Positions 1 through 7,923 of a stretch of 19,088 nucleotides of DNA are shown piece by piece. The stretch's first letter is position 1. Each line of letters begins with the position of its first letter. Below the pieces are notes generated by a model. That model made no database searches. It saw only the letters and a program-made list of their open reading frames with translations, and was not told where the DNA came from. Position numbers and translations under genes: made by a program. Source of the stretch: a bacterium (GTDB taxonomy: Bacteria > UBA9089 > CG2-30-40-21 > SBAY01); NCBI GenBank assembly GCA_040757115.1, contig JBFLYA010000060.1:1-19088 (forward strand), in the 5' to 3' direction.

Positions 1-267
1 TAATAATTAATTTTTTAATTTTATTTTCAACCCCCACCCCCCAATCTTGGGGGCTTTAATAAGGAATTAGGATTGTGGCATTCAAAATGACCAACAATAT
101 ATATTATACGAGGACGATGAAAATGGGTTTGATGGTTGGATGGTTCAGGTGAAATCAGGCTGAAGCCTGCGGCTACCAGCCTTCTCGAGTCCCGAACCCC
201 GAGTCCCGATTTTCAGAAAAAATCTGTGTAATCTGCGAAATCTGCGGATATTTTCAGGAGGACTGCT
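1..267. other. Repeat-rich leader upstream of the amylase gene
   Basis: No gene seen. A hairpin CCCCCAA/TTGGGGG at 38-53 is followed by a short T-containing run and could end transcription arriving from the left. The palindrome AGGCTGAAGCCT with a second GGCT/AGCC arm lies near 162-182. A 10-bp direct repeat CGAGTCCCGA is at 186-195 and 200-209. An AATCTGTGTAATCTGCG-type stretch at about 222-250 resembles one arm of the palindromic repeats at 9170-9400 and 18572-18726. The Shine-Dalgarno AGGAGG at 256-261 serves the gene at 268. I could not find a convincing -35/-10 pair. Confidence 0.6.
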
Positions 268-1770
268 ATGATTAGTCAAGAAGATGTTATTTACTTTATC
301 CTTACAGATAGGTTCTGTGATGGTGACCCGAACAACAATCAGGATGTGGATAAGAATAATCTTAAACAATATCACGGTGGTGATTTTGCGGGGATTATAA
401 AAAAAATACCTTATCTTAAAAAATTAGGCATTACTACAGTTTGGATTACACCGGTTTACTTATCTATTGGAACAGTTGGCGATTCTGCTGGTTACCACGG
501 TTATTGGGCACTTGATTTCGAGCGAATTGACCCTCACCTTTACTCACAAGACCCTTCATTGGCTGAAGGGAGCAAAGAGTATTTAAAGAGATTAGTCGAT
601 AAACTTCACAAGGCAAATATCAAGGTCATACTCGATATGGTAGTTAATCATACGAGTTATCATAATCAAGCTTATCACGACTATCCCTACAAAAAGATAC
701 AGGACACCTGGTTCAATCCTGCCAGAGCAGAATGGGATGAGATAGAATCTCCACTTGCCGGGCTACCTGACTTGAATCATGACCTGCCTGAAGTAGCCGA
801 TTACTTTGTCAATAATATCGTTGATTGGATAGAACAAACAGGAATTGACGGCATTCGTATGGATACAATTAAGCATGTAGAAAAAAGGTTCTGGCATTTC
901 TTTAAATCCTATGTCAAAGGAAAATATCGAAATATTACCTTACTTGGTGAATATTTAGGCTATGATGTCTATCGGATATCTGAGTACCAAAAGGCACATG
1001 ATTTTGATACCCTCTTTGATTTTCCTCTATGTGCAGTTATCAAAGAGGTTTTTATCCACAATGCTCCTATGACCAAACTTGCTCAACCCAGACTAAAAGA
1101 GGGTGAACCTGAAGGTATCCTTGATATGGATAAGTATTACACTAATGCCAACCGATTAGTTACCATGATAGATAATCATGATTTAGATAAAAGATTTATG
1201 ACAGAAATATTAGATAAGGTAGGACATTGGGATATGGATTTAGCTGTAGAGATATTCAAAACCGTTCTGACTTTCTTATTCACTACCAGAGGTATCCCTC
1301 AGATTTACTACGGCACAGAAATAGGTATGGAGGGCTATGGCGACCCGGACAATCGTAAAAGTATGCCATGGAAAAAGGTTTTTGGGGATAAATTAACGCC
1401 CATAGTTAAACCACAAAGTGAAATCTTCAATCATCTAAAATCACTTATTAAATTACAAAGGGAAAATAAGGCTATCACTTGTGGTTATTTGTTCACCCTT
1501 TATGTCGATACTTTCATCTATGCCTATCTGCGGGAATTTCGCGGGAATACCATCATTGTGGTCATCAATAACGGCTTAACCCCGATGCCTTCTCCCCTTT
1601 CGATACCTATTGAAGTAAATTCTAATATTCCACCCAGAATTAAAGAAAACCTGCAAAAGGGAAAAACACTGACTAATCTATTAAATCCAAAAGAGATAAT
1701 CCCTTATGAGAATGGACAAATCAGTGTCAAACTACACAGGAAAGAGGCAAAGGTATATAAGTTAAGTTAG
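268..1770 (+). CDS. GH13 family alpha-amylase-type glycoside hydrolase
   Basis: A 500-residue (beta/alpha)8 glycosidase acting on alpha-1,4-glucans or maltooligosaccharides. All four GH13 signature regions are readable: region I with D123, N127 and H128 (LDMVVNH); region II GIRMDTIKH with nucleophile D199; region III LLGEYL with acid/base E228; region IV DNHD with D305. The N-terminus goes straight into the barrel (VIYFILTDRF then DGDPNNN), with no signal peptide or starch-binding domain, so the enzyme is probably intracellular. The end looks like the usual small beta-sandwich C domain. The ATG is chosen for AGGAGG seven bases upstream. It stands alone on the plus strand, convergent with the redox block. 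The exact activity (alpha-amylase, maltogenic amylase or cyclomaltodextrinase) cannot be told from motifs. The family call is firm. Confidence 0.93.
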   Translation: MISQEDVIYFILTDRFCDGDPNNNQDVDKNNLKQYHGGDFAGIIKKIPYLKKLGITTVWITPVYLSIGTVGDSAGYHGYWALDFERIDPHLYSQDPSLAEGSKEYLKRLVDKLHKANIKVILDMVVNHTSYHNQAYHDYPYKKIQDTWFNPARAEWDEIESPLAGLPDLNHDLPEVADYFVNNIVDWIEQTGIDGIRMDTIKHVEKRFWHFFKSYVKGKYRNITLLGEYLGYDVYRISEYQKAHDFDTLFDFPLCAVIKEVFIHNAPMTKLAQPRLKEGEPEGILDMDKYYTNANRLVTMIDNHDLDKRFMTEILDKVGHWDMDLAVEIFKTVLTFLFTTRGIPQIYYGTEIGMEGYGDPDNRKSMPWKKVFGDKLTPIVKPQSEIFNHLKSLIKLQRENKAITCGYLFTLYVDTFIYAYLREFRGNTIIVVINNGLTPMPSPLSIPIEVNSNIPPRIKENLQKGKTLTNLLNPKEIIPYENGQISVKLHRKEAKVYKLS

Positions 1771-1915
1771 GGTTAGGTGGCTGATTTGGTTTAGGGATTA
1801 TGAAGTTATTCTTTTTGCACAACCATCCTGACCTAACTCCTGAGCCTGTCAGGAGCAGGCTTACATTTAAAAAATCAGCCATTTCCGAATGAATATTTGT
1901 CATACTTAACTCTTC
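1771..1915. repeat. Convergent intergenic region with nested inverted repeats
   Basis: This gap separates two genes that converge. GGCTGATTT at 1779-1787 pairs perfectly with AAATCAGCC at 1872-1880. Inside, TCCTGAC at 1826-1832 pairs with GTCAGGA at 1848-1854, and GCCTG/CAGGC arms overlap the latter. No classical GC stem plus T tract is present on either strand. The nested pairing may still act as a two-way transcription barrier, or it may be a dispersed palindromic repeat. Confidence 0.5.
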
Positions 1916-3145
1916 CTATTCCAAAATTAAGGATTCGGCTACCAACTGCCAGATATATTTGACTTCGATATCTAAATTGTACTTGCCTTTCAGGTTTTTC
2001 ATGATCTGATCCCGGCAGTTGGAACAACCCGTAACTACAACCTCGGCTCCTGAGTTTTTTATCGACTCGGCTTTTTTGAGGCCATTGTAAGTAAGTTCTT
2101 CTTTATACGGCCCGGGCCACATGCCACCACCAGCACCACAGCAGAATGAATTGGGGCCTGTGGGATACATCTCTACAATATTATCTGTACACTGGGCCAG
2201 TATCCATCTTGGTTCATCATACATGCCCTGGCCAAAAAAAAGCTCTGCTACCCGACCGTGCTTACAGGAATCATGCCAGACATGGAGTTTAGTGTTCTTA
2301 CTCTTGTCAACCTTTATCCGGCCTTGTTTCAGGTATTCGATGATAATATCGTAGATGTAGAGATAATCAATACTTAAATTAGCATCCTTCTCTTTCCATT
2401 TCTCAATGCCTAAGCGGCAGCCAAAAGAACCCCCACCGCAGTCAGGTAGAATCAGCCGTTTGATATTGTGCTTTTGGACAAAGTCAATCTTGCGCCGGGC
2501 TAAGGTCATGGATGCTTCTTCATTCCCAGTAAAAAGGCCCCAGTCAACCGCTTCCCAATTTTTACCTGGAATAGTCCAGTCTGCTTTAGCGGCATAAAAT
2601 ATCTTCCAGTACCATTTCATATCATCCGAATCTGCCGAAATCTCTTTAGAATTAGGGTAAAAGGCAACATCCGCACCATCTTTGTCTATGGGCAGCTTAA
2701 AATCAGCAAACCCTTCTTCTTCTCGCAGTTCTTCCTCAACCATTTCTAACACCTGGAAATATACCGCTTCAGGAATACCCATATTATTTCCAGTAGCCAG
2801 CGCCTTTTCTGTCCCCTTATGTAGCACCCCAGGCACCTTATCCCTGGGTCTAAGAGCCTTCATCAATTCCATTATGTGAACAATGTCAACTTTCATCGGG
2901 CAGGCATACATACATCTTCCACAAATGGTGCAAACCCAGGGAAATTTGGAATGCACCACCTCATCCACCATTCCATAGGCCAACATTCGCAGTACCTTGC
3001 GGATATCCAGCCCATCCATCTGGGGACAATCTGTAACAATACATCCACCCGTACAGGTATTACAGGTCAAACAGGCAGACAAATCTGCTTTTTTCAGAAT
3101 TTTTTTAAGTTCATCCGGGATTGATTTTAATTGAATAGCTTCCAT
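1916..3145 (-). CDS. HdrD-like (Fe-S)-binding protein, heterodisulfide reductase family
   Basis: A 409-residue soluble protein combining an HdrC-like ferredoxin part with an HdrB-like CCG part. Two [4Fe-4S] motifs come first: C25-x2-C28-x2-C31-x3-C35, and C72-x2-C75-x2-C78-x3-C82-P. The C-terminal CCG domain is intact (C294, C335-C336, C374-x2-C377) and in HdrB/HdrD relatives binds a noncubane cluster where disulfides are reduced. The first CCG domain is degenerate: only C236 and C243 remain around DCGGGSFGC. There are no transmembrane segments, so it does not couple directly to the membrane as a HdrE or QmoC partner would. It starts 11 bases after the PocR gene, with AAGGGG upstream of the ATG, and is last in the operon. 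DsrK/TmcB/GlpC-like alternatives share this layout; the substrate is unknown. Confidence 0.85.
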   Translation of the reverse strand: MEAIQLKSIPDELKKILKKADLSACLTCNTCTGGCIVTDCPQMDGLDIRKVLRMLAYGMVDEVVHSKFPWVCTICGRCMYACPMKVDIVHIMELMKALRPRDKVPGVLHKGTEKALATGNNMGIPEAVYFQVLEMVEEELREEEGFADFKLPIDKDGADVAFYPNSKEISADSDDMKWYWKIFYAAKADWTIPGKNWEAVDWGLFTGNEEASMTLARRKIDFVQKHNIKRLILPDCGGGSFGCRLGIEKWKEKDANLSIDYLYIYDIIIEYLKQGRIKVDKSKNTKLHVWHDSCKHGRVAELFFGQGMYDEPRWILAQCTDNIVEMYPTGPNSFCCGAGGGMWPGPYKEELTYNGLKKAESIKNSGAEVVVTGCSNCRDQIMKNLKGKYNLDIEVKYIWQLVAESLILE

Positions 3146-3156
3146 TTTTAAGCCCC

Positions 3157-3675
3157 TTAATCTTGTTTTATCTCATCTGCTCCTGCTTCTTTCAACTTCA
3201 GGAGAATAAGTTTTATGACTGCATCAATTTTATCCTGGGATAGAATACCAATTCCTTCTGCCAGCGATTCTATTTCTGCTTCTTCTTTCTCCAGTCCTTT
3301 GGATGCTAAGAATGTGTTCACTCCCTCTTCTTCATCTTCTGGCAATAGTCCACAGCCACCAGTAGTGCCCAGGAATTCTCCATTTTTGAAAACAGGCACA
3401 ACTATTTTTATCATATTCAAATCACATTCTTCTACTATCGGTTTACCCTTTTTCTTCGCCATAGCCGACAGGGACTGATGAGCCATTCCACAGATTGATG
3501 CACTGGTGGAAGGATTGGCTTTTATTTCCGCACAAATCTTGTTAGCAAAGGCAGCTGGTGGATGAATAGCCTTATTTTCCGCATTAAATGTGACCCCGGT
3601 CAAACCTGTCAGGTTATACACCTTTTCTCCAACCCCCTTCCAAAAATCCAGGGGTGCTAATTCAGTAATTGTCAT
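3157..3675 (-). CDS. Stand-alone PocR-type ligand-sensing domain protein
   Basis: A 172-residue protein that appears to be a single PocR sensory domain with a short helical tail. The evidence is a PocR-like order of conserved points: C48, then C62 followed by H66 (ICGMAHQSL), then KPIVEEC with C84, the PVFKNGEFLGTTGGCG strand-turn with C108, and a C-terminal helix bundle. In other proteins this domain sits in front of DNA-binding or signalling domains and binds small molecules. Here no helix-turn-helix, kinase or receiver part follows. I use the ATG at 3675 because AGGAGG lies just before it; upstream in-frame codons overlap the repeat region. It lies between mvhD-like and hdrD-like genes, so it may be a sensor or accessory subunit of that complex. 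Its ligand is unknown. Confidence 0.75.
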   Translation of the reverse strand: MTITELAPLDFWKGVGEKVYNLTGLTGVTFNAENKAIHPPAAFANKICAEIKANPSTSASICGMAHQSLSAMAKKKGKPIVEECDLNMIKIVVPVFKNGEFLGTTGGCGLLPEDEEEGVNTFLASKGLEKEEAEIESLAEGIGILSQDKIDAVIKLILLKLKEAGADEIKQD

Positions 3676-3959
3676 CGCATACCTCCTAACTCCAAAAATT
3701 ATTTCGACCTGTGCGGTTAGGTTATAGACTGCCAATTTGAGTTCCCCACGCTGATGGAATCTGAAATCTCCCCCGCTGGCGGGAGATTAAGAGGGTGGAA
3801 ATCTCTTCTGCCCTTGATAATTTCTAACCGCACCAGGCTTCATAGCCTGTTTTTTCCTCCCTTCTAAGAGCTTATAAATGGATTTTAGGCTTTAGCCTTT
3901 CATTGCAAATTATGAAATCCTAAAGGATTAATTCCAGGGAAATAGGGCAGTTTAAGTTG
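3676..3959. repeat. Inverted-repeat-bounded element between the mvhD-like and pocR genes
   Basis: No gene seen. CCTGTGCGGTTAG at 3708-3720 is the inverse of CTAACCGCACCAGG at 3824-3837, with one indel, which bounds an element of about 130 bases. Inside it, AATCTCCC/GGGAGATT forms a hairpin at 3765-3788. Two further small hairpins follow: CAGGCT/AGCCTG at 3834-3849 with T6 on the plus strand, and AGGCTTTAGCCT near 3886-3897. On the coding (minus) strand this would be a strongly folded intercistronic segment that may lower or uncouple expression of the two downstream genes. It may equally be a dispersed repeat. Confidence 0.55.
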
Positions 3960-4373
3960 TTACTTCTTCCTCAGTGGACTTGGCCCCAGTTCTCGTATCT
4001 TCTCAGTCATCTCCCGGGAAACCTCAACAAATCTTTGCCCCATAGCTGCACTCATGCTATACATTTCAACTCGCTGTCCACCAATTCCAATTTCATCGAG
4101 CACCTTTTTAGCCCGTGCTACTCGCCGTTTAGCCTTGATATTGCCATCTGTAAACTGACAGTTACCATCCGAGCAGCCAAATACATATACCCCGTCAGCC
4201 CCTGATTCAATAGCCTTGAGCAAATGCAAAATATCCACCCGGCCGGTACAGGGTATCTGGACAACTTTAACATTGGTTGGAATGCTCAGCCCCATAGTTT
4301 CACTTACTTTGGCTGCTGAAGAGGGACAATTGGTACAACAAAAGACAATTAACTTTGGTTCAAACTCTGCCAT
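3960..4373 (-). CDS. mvhD: MvhD-like hydrogenase/heterodisulfide reductase iron-sulfur (delta) subunit
   Basis: A 137-residue protein of the MvhD family, which carries a [2Fe-2S] cluster and passes electrons between HdrA and a partner dehydrogenase or hydrogenase. The cysteine pattern is clear: FCCTNC (C12, C13, C16), PCTGR (C42) and GCSDGNC (C67, C72), followed by the usual C-terminal helices. The ATG at 4373 is preferred over upstream codons because AAGGAG sits seven bases before it and the family begins at this residue. It starts 14 bases after the hdrA-like stop, so the two are co-transcribed and probably translationally linked. No MvhA/MvhG hydrogenase genes lie in the window, so the electron partner is not known. 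Confidence 0.9.
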   Translation of the reverse strand: MAEFEPKLIVFCCTNCPSSAAKVSETMGLSIPTNVKVVQIPCTGRVDILHLLKAIESGADGVYVFGCSDGNCQFTDGNIKAKRRVARAKKVLDEIGIGGQRVEMYSMSAAMGQRFVEVSREMTEKIRELGPSPLRKK

Positions 4374-4387
4374 AAAAGCTCTCCTTG

Positions 4388-6769
4388 CTATGAGAATAAA
4401 AGCGATTCTGTTTTGGCTATCAGTTGTTGATCGGTATAACCTGCCAGACTGATGGCCTTGCCCGGGCATTCCGAGACACATATTCCGCAGCCGCGGCATA
4501 ACCCTGGCTCAATAGAGGCTACTCGCTGCTCCGGATCCACAATCGGCACCTGGAACGGGCACATACGCACACAGGTGAGGCACCCAACACATTTTTCCTC
4601 ATCCACCTCAGCCACAACCCCACCAATAGCAATGGTATCCCGGGATAATATTGCCATTGCCCGACCGGCAGCAGCCTGTCCTTGAATAATACTCTCGTCT
4701 ATAGATTTTGGAGACAAGGCCATTCCGGCCAAAAACACTCCCTCTGTCATCGCCTCTACTGGTTTTAGTTTAGCTGGTGATTCTACAAAGAAGCCATCTT
4801 TATCCAGAGCCACCTTGAACTGTTTAGCCAACTTTTCACTGCCCTGGCTTACGATGGCAGACTGTAGACAAATAAAGTCAGGTTCAATCATTACTGGTAG
4901 GCCAAGCACATGATCGGTAACAGTTACCCAAAGCCTCCCATTATCTTTCTCACAAACCTCAGGCTTATTTTCAAGGGTATAGCGGATAAACATCACACCC
5001 AGCAGGCGGGCCTGCTTGTAAATATCTTCCCGCTCTCCATAGGTACGCATCTCACGGTAAAGCACATAAATATTCATATCAGGATTCTTTGTCTTCAGGT
5101 CTATAGCCTTACGCACCGCAAAAGAACAGCACAGGTTACTACAGTATGACCGCTGTTCTTCCCGAGAGCCTACACACTGAATAAAAACGGCTGCTTTTGC
5201 CTGTTCAAATACACCAGGGTCTTTTATCATCTGCTCATCAAACTCAGACCAGTTCCATACATTATGGTTCTGGCCGTAGAGGTATTCGGCTGGTTTAGTA
5301 ACATCAGCCCCGGTAGCCAGAATAGTCACCCCATGCTTAATTTTAATTTCGGATTGCGAATTTCGGATTGTGGATTTGAAATTGCCAAGGAAACCTGAAG
5401 TTTTACCTATCTCGCTTTCAAGGTGCAGCACTATTTTAGGATGATTGCTCACTTCATTGATGAGCCTGGTCAGGTAGTCAGGAACGCAATATCCCTGCCA
5501 GGTTTTACTTACGCAGAGGGCATGACCACCCAATCGGTCTTTTTTCTCCACAATTGTTACTGGATAGCCCTGTTTAGCCAGTTTCAGGGCACTTTCCATA
5601 CCTGCCACACCACCGCCTACCACCAAAGCTTGTTTTTCTACAGGCACATCCATCAGGCTAAGTGGTTCCTCAGATAGACTTAATACTTCAGAAGGCTTTT
5701 CTTCTGGTCGAGAAGCAGTTGGTTTAAGATAAGCTCCAATTTGGGCCACAACCGCACTTGCATTGGTAACCGCATGGCTAATATCCATTGGTCCATTCAG
5801 GGCACCACAGACAAAGATACCTGGCACAGAAGTGGTTGCCGGCTCAAATGGTTTGGCTTGAACAAAATGATTGGGACTCAAATCTACCCCAAGCTTTTCA
5901 GCCAGAACTATTGCTTGTCGGGAAGGTTTTAAGCCAACAGAGAGAACCACCATATCATAAGATTCTGTTTGCAGGTGGCCGTTGTCATCTGGATATTGAA
6001 TCCTCAAATCAGCACTTTCCGGCACAGGATATATGGTATGAACCCGGGAGCGAATCAACCTGACCCCTTTTTCAAGTGCCTGGTTGGTGTAGTTCTCAAA
6101 CCCTTTTCCATGTGCCCGCAGGTCCATATAAAAGATGGCCGCCTCTACCTGGGGTCTGGCTTCTTTGATATTAAGTGCCTCCTTAAGGGCGTACATACAG
6201 CAAACCGAGGAACAATACCCATTACCACCCTGATTAATATCCCTTGAGCCCACACATTGCAGCCAGGCAATTCTCGCTGGCTCCTTATTATCAGAAGGGC
6301 GTCTCAAGATTCCCTGATTAGGCCCGGTGGGTTTTTGTAAGACTTCAAATTCTACACTGGTAACCAGGTTTGGGAATTGGGTATAGGCATAGGTATCATA
6401 ACCGGCCGGGTCAAATGGTTCAAAACCGGCTGATAAGATGATAGCCCCAACATTCAGACTCCCGGTCTTATCTTTATCCCGCACAGTTGCCTGGAAATTG
6501 CCGGCCTCTCCGTTTACCTCAACTACTTCTGAGTCGAGCAGAACTTCAATATTAGGATTCCGGATACACTCTGCCACAGAAGAGTCTATCTTGCAGCAGA
6601 TACAAGTTGGATAGGTTCTGTGTAAATGGGGGATCATACCGCCCAATGAAGCTGACTTTTCAACCACATAAACACTATAGCCTGCATTTGCCAGATCCAG
6701 AGTTGCCTGGATTCCGGCTATGCCGCCTCCAACTACTAAAACCTGGCTAACTGTTTTTTCATTACTCAT
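4388..6769 (-). CDS. hdrA: Double-module HdrA-like FAD/Fe-S protein
   Basis: A 793-residue flavoprotein of the heterodisulfide reductase subunit A family, a hub for flavin-based electron transfer. It has two HdrA-type modules in tandem. Module 1 (about 1-350) has the FAD motif GGGIAG at 14-19, the C56-I-C58-C59 cluster site, and QCVGSR with a YCSSVCC box (C172, C186, C190-C191). Module 2 (about 378-705) repeats GGGVAG at 384-389 and QCVGSR with YCSNLCC (C532, C543, C547-C548) but lacks the CxCC site. A C-terminal ferredoxin holds two [4Fe-4S] motifs (C727/730/733/737 and C758/761/764/768). Ordinary HdrA has one such module; QmoA plus QmoB is the nearest known split analogue. CAGGAG precedes the ATG. 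It follows the Rrf2 gene by 42 bases. Confidence 0.93.
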   Translation of the reverse strand: MSNEKTVSQVLVVGGGIAGIQATLDLANAGYSVYVVEKSASLGGMIPHLHRTYPTCICCKIDSSVAECIRNPNIEVLLDSEVVEVNGEAGNFQATVRDKDKTGSLNVGAIILSAGFEPFDPAGYDTYAYTQFPNLVTSVEFEVLQKPTGPNQGILRRPSDNKEPARIAWLQCVGSRDINQGGNGYCSSVCCMYALKEALNIKEARPQVEAAIFYMDLRAHGKGFENYTNQALEKGVRLIRSRVHTIYPVPESADLRIQYPDDNGHLQTESYDMVVLSVGLKPSRQAIVLAEKLGVDLSPNHFVQAKPFEPATTSVPGIFVCGALNGPMDISHAVTNASAVVAQIGAYLKPTASRPEEKPSEVLSLSEEPLSLMDVPVEKQALVVGGGVAGMESALKLAKQGYPVTIVEKKDRLGGHALCVSKTWQGYCVPDYLTRLINEVSNHPKIVLHLESEIGKTSGFLGNFKSTIRNSQSEIKIKHGVTILATGADVTKPAEYLYGQNHNVWNWSEFDEQMIKDPGVFEQAKAAVFIQCVGSREEQRSYCSNLCCSFAVRKAIDLKTKNPDMNIYVLYREMRTYGEREDIYKQARLLGVMFIRYTLENKPEVCEKDNGRLWVTVTDHVLGLPVMIEPDFICLQSAIVSQGSEKLAKQFKVALDKDGFFVESPAKLKPVEAMTEGVFLAGMALSPKSIDESIIQGQAAAGRAMAILSRDTIAIGGVVAEVDEEKCVGCLTCVRMCPFQVPIVDPEQRVASIEPGLCRGCGICVSECPGKAISLAGYTDQQLIAKTESLLFS

Positions 6770-6811
6770 AACAACATCTCCTGTTCGATAATCAGACTCT
6801 TAGCGATCTGT

Positions 6812-7228
6812 CTACTTTTTGCTGTTTGCTGTTCGTCTGGCCAGTTCCTCAACGGTAGTTATCTCTAACCTGGTCTCCATTTCTGCTTCGAGCTCTTGCC
6901 AGAAAGAACGCACCGTATCATCTACTTCTTTGTCTGTTTTTATTTCAGTCCCCGGACAAAGACAAAACCCAGGGTCTATTGCCTCAATGATTTTTTTTAC
7001 ACTTATCTCTGAAGGTACCCCTTTAAAATGGTATCCACCAGTAACCCCACCCCTAACACTTTCCAGCATCCCAGCATGTTTTAGTTTATTGAGAAGCTGA
7101 GCTACAGATGAAAAGGAGATATTTTGCCTGCGGGCTATCTCATTGCCGGTAACAGTTGCTCCTTTGCTCTGTCTGGCAATATCTATCAGAATTACAATAG
7201 CATAATGCACTTTAGATGGAATTTTCAT
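6812..7228 (-). CDS. Rrf2 family transcriptional regulator
   Basis: A 138-residue winged-helix regulator. The N-terminus MKIPSKVHYAI and the helix-turn-helix (about residues 24-62, with NEIARRQNISFSSVAQLLNKL and a GGVTGGY wing) are typical of Rrf2/IscR/NsrR proteins. The Fe-S ligand region is reduced: only C89 and C91 occur in DPGFCLCPG, where IscR and NsrR carry three spaced cysteines. It may therefore bind a different cluster, use another ligand, or act as a cluster-free sensor. I take the ATG at 7228; the open frame continues upstream into repeat sequence without family similarity. The Shine-Dalgarno (TTGAGG) is weak. Its position directly before hdrA suggests it controls that operon and itself. 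Confidence 0.88.
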   Translation of the reverse strand: MKIPSKVHYAIVILIDIARQSKGATVTGNEIARRQNISFSSVAQLLNKLKHAGMLESVRGGVTGGYHFKGVPSEISVKKIIEAIDPGFCLCPGTEIKTDKEVDDTVRSFWQELEAEMETRLEITTVEELARRTANSKK

Positions 7229-7472
7229 TACCAAAGCCTCAATCAACAAACACCAGGAATCAGGAATCAAACATTGACACTTATTATTGGTAGCCGATAG
7301 CGAAAAAAAATATATTAGGAATTTGAAAGTCTGTTTGTAGTAACCGCAATTATGCGGTTGTTTGTGGCCAGCCCACCCGCTAAAGGAGGGTGAGTCTCCC
7401 ACTGGGAGCAGACCTTCTGCCTTTGGCACGGGGCACTACGAACAAATTGCCCGCAGGGTTCAACCTCAAACC
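7229..7472. other. Structured intergenic leader before the Rrf2-hdrA operon
   Basis: No gene seen. AACCGCA at 7342-7348 pairs with TGCGGTT at 7353-7359 over an ATTA loop. Then come CACCC/GGGTG (about 7376-7393), CTCCC/GGGAG (about 7397-7409) and GCAGA/TCTGC (about 7408-7420), three short hairpins in a row. On the coding strand this lies between the MerR stop and the Rrf2 start, so it could hold an Rrf2 operator, a processing site or an attenuator. The 7342 hairpin shares its AACCGCA core with the inverted repeat at 3711/3824. No clear promoter was found. Confidence 0.45.
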
Positions 7473-7506
7473 TTAGCAATAATAATTGCCGACTTTACTC
7501 AAAAAA
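7467..7506. repeat. 40-bp direct repeat, copy at the end of MerR copy 1
   Basis: This segment matches 7924-7963 at 36 of 40 positions. Both begin CAAACCTTA and include CAATAATAATTGCCGAC. The copy here overlaps the C-terminal codons and stop of MerR copy 1; the other lies just after the stop of MerR copy 2, before the start of copy 1. CAAT/ATTG arms make its core partly palindromic. It marks the unit of the tandem gene duplication and could also carry a shared operator. Confidence 0.8.
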
Positions 7507-7907
7507 TTTTGGTTTCCTCTTTCACAAGATTGAAGGTAAACCTTACAATCCCGACATTTATTGATTTCTTTACTACAAGTTACCACCCAGCAGGGCAGAG
7601 TCTTGTCACTGAAAGCTTGACATTTTTCCCTTTTAGCTTCAGGGCAATTTTTAGACTTCCAACAGGCAATGACTGCTAATAGCCGTTGAATACTGACGAT
7701 ATTCAATTTCTCCTGGTGAATCAGGTTACGAATATGGCGAATCCATTTCAGGTCTTCATTAAAGAATCGACTGCGGCCATTTACCGGGTCATGAAATGGC
7801 CTGATTAATCCTCTTTTCTCATATTCTCGAAGGGTACTGATGCTTATACCTAATCTTTTAGCCGCATTAGTCACAGAATAAGATTCTTGTTTACTTAATT
7901 CTACCAT
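7473..7907 (-). CDS. MerR family regulator with cysteine-rich C-terminal domain (copy 1)
   Basis: A 144-residue regulator. The MerR winged helix-turn-helix spans about residues 9-75 (YSVTNAAKRLGISISTLREY, then GLIRPF). The usual long dimerisation helix is short and is followed by a compact cysteine domain: C82-W, NC88-P, C96, PC106-W, C111, C118-x2-C121-KVY, plus C128 and a final C144. This spacing suggests a bound metal or Fe-S cluster, although the ligand is not shown. The residues do not match the CueR or MerR metal sites. It is a clear paralogue of the next gene upstream, 58 bases away, and its last residues FLSKVGNYYC correspond to sequence left untranslated behind the stop of that copy. 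The start ATG has AAGGAT upstream. Confidence 0.87.
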   Translation of the reverse strand: MVELSKQESYSVTNAAKRLGISISTLREYEKRGLIRPFHDPVNGRSRFFNEDLKWIRHIRNLIHQEKLNIVSIQRLLAVIACWKSKNCPEAKREKCQAFSDKTLPCWVVTCSKEINKCRDCKVYLQSCERGNQNFLSKVGNYYC

Positions 7908-7923
7908 CTGATATTATCCTTAA

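Noticed and set aside
3834-3855. Plus-strand Rho-independent terminator (CAGGCT/AGCCTG followed by T6)
   Set aside because: No plus-strand gene ends before it; the nearby genes are all on the minus strand, where it lacks a T tract after the stem. Treated as part of the repeat element.
5969-6247. Open frames on the plus strand opposite the hdrA-like gene
   Set aside because: They have no Shine-Dalgarno, no recognisable protein features, and lie fully inside a strongly supported gene on the other strand.
1916-6769. Methanogen-type heterodisulfide reductase and an archaeal origin
   Set aside because: The promoters are bacterial -35/-10 types, with Fur, MerR and Rrf2 regulators and Shine-Dalgarno sites; Hdr-like proteins are widespread in anaerobic bacteria.
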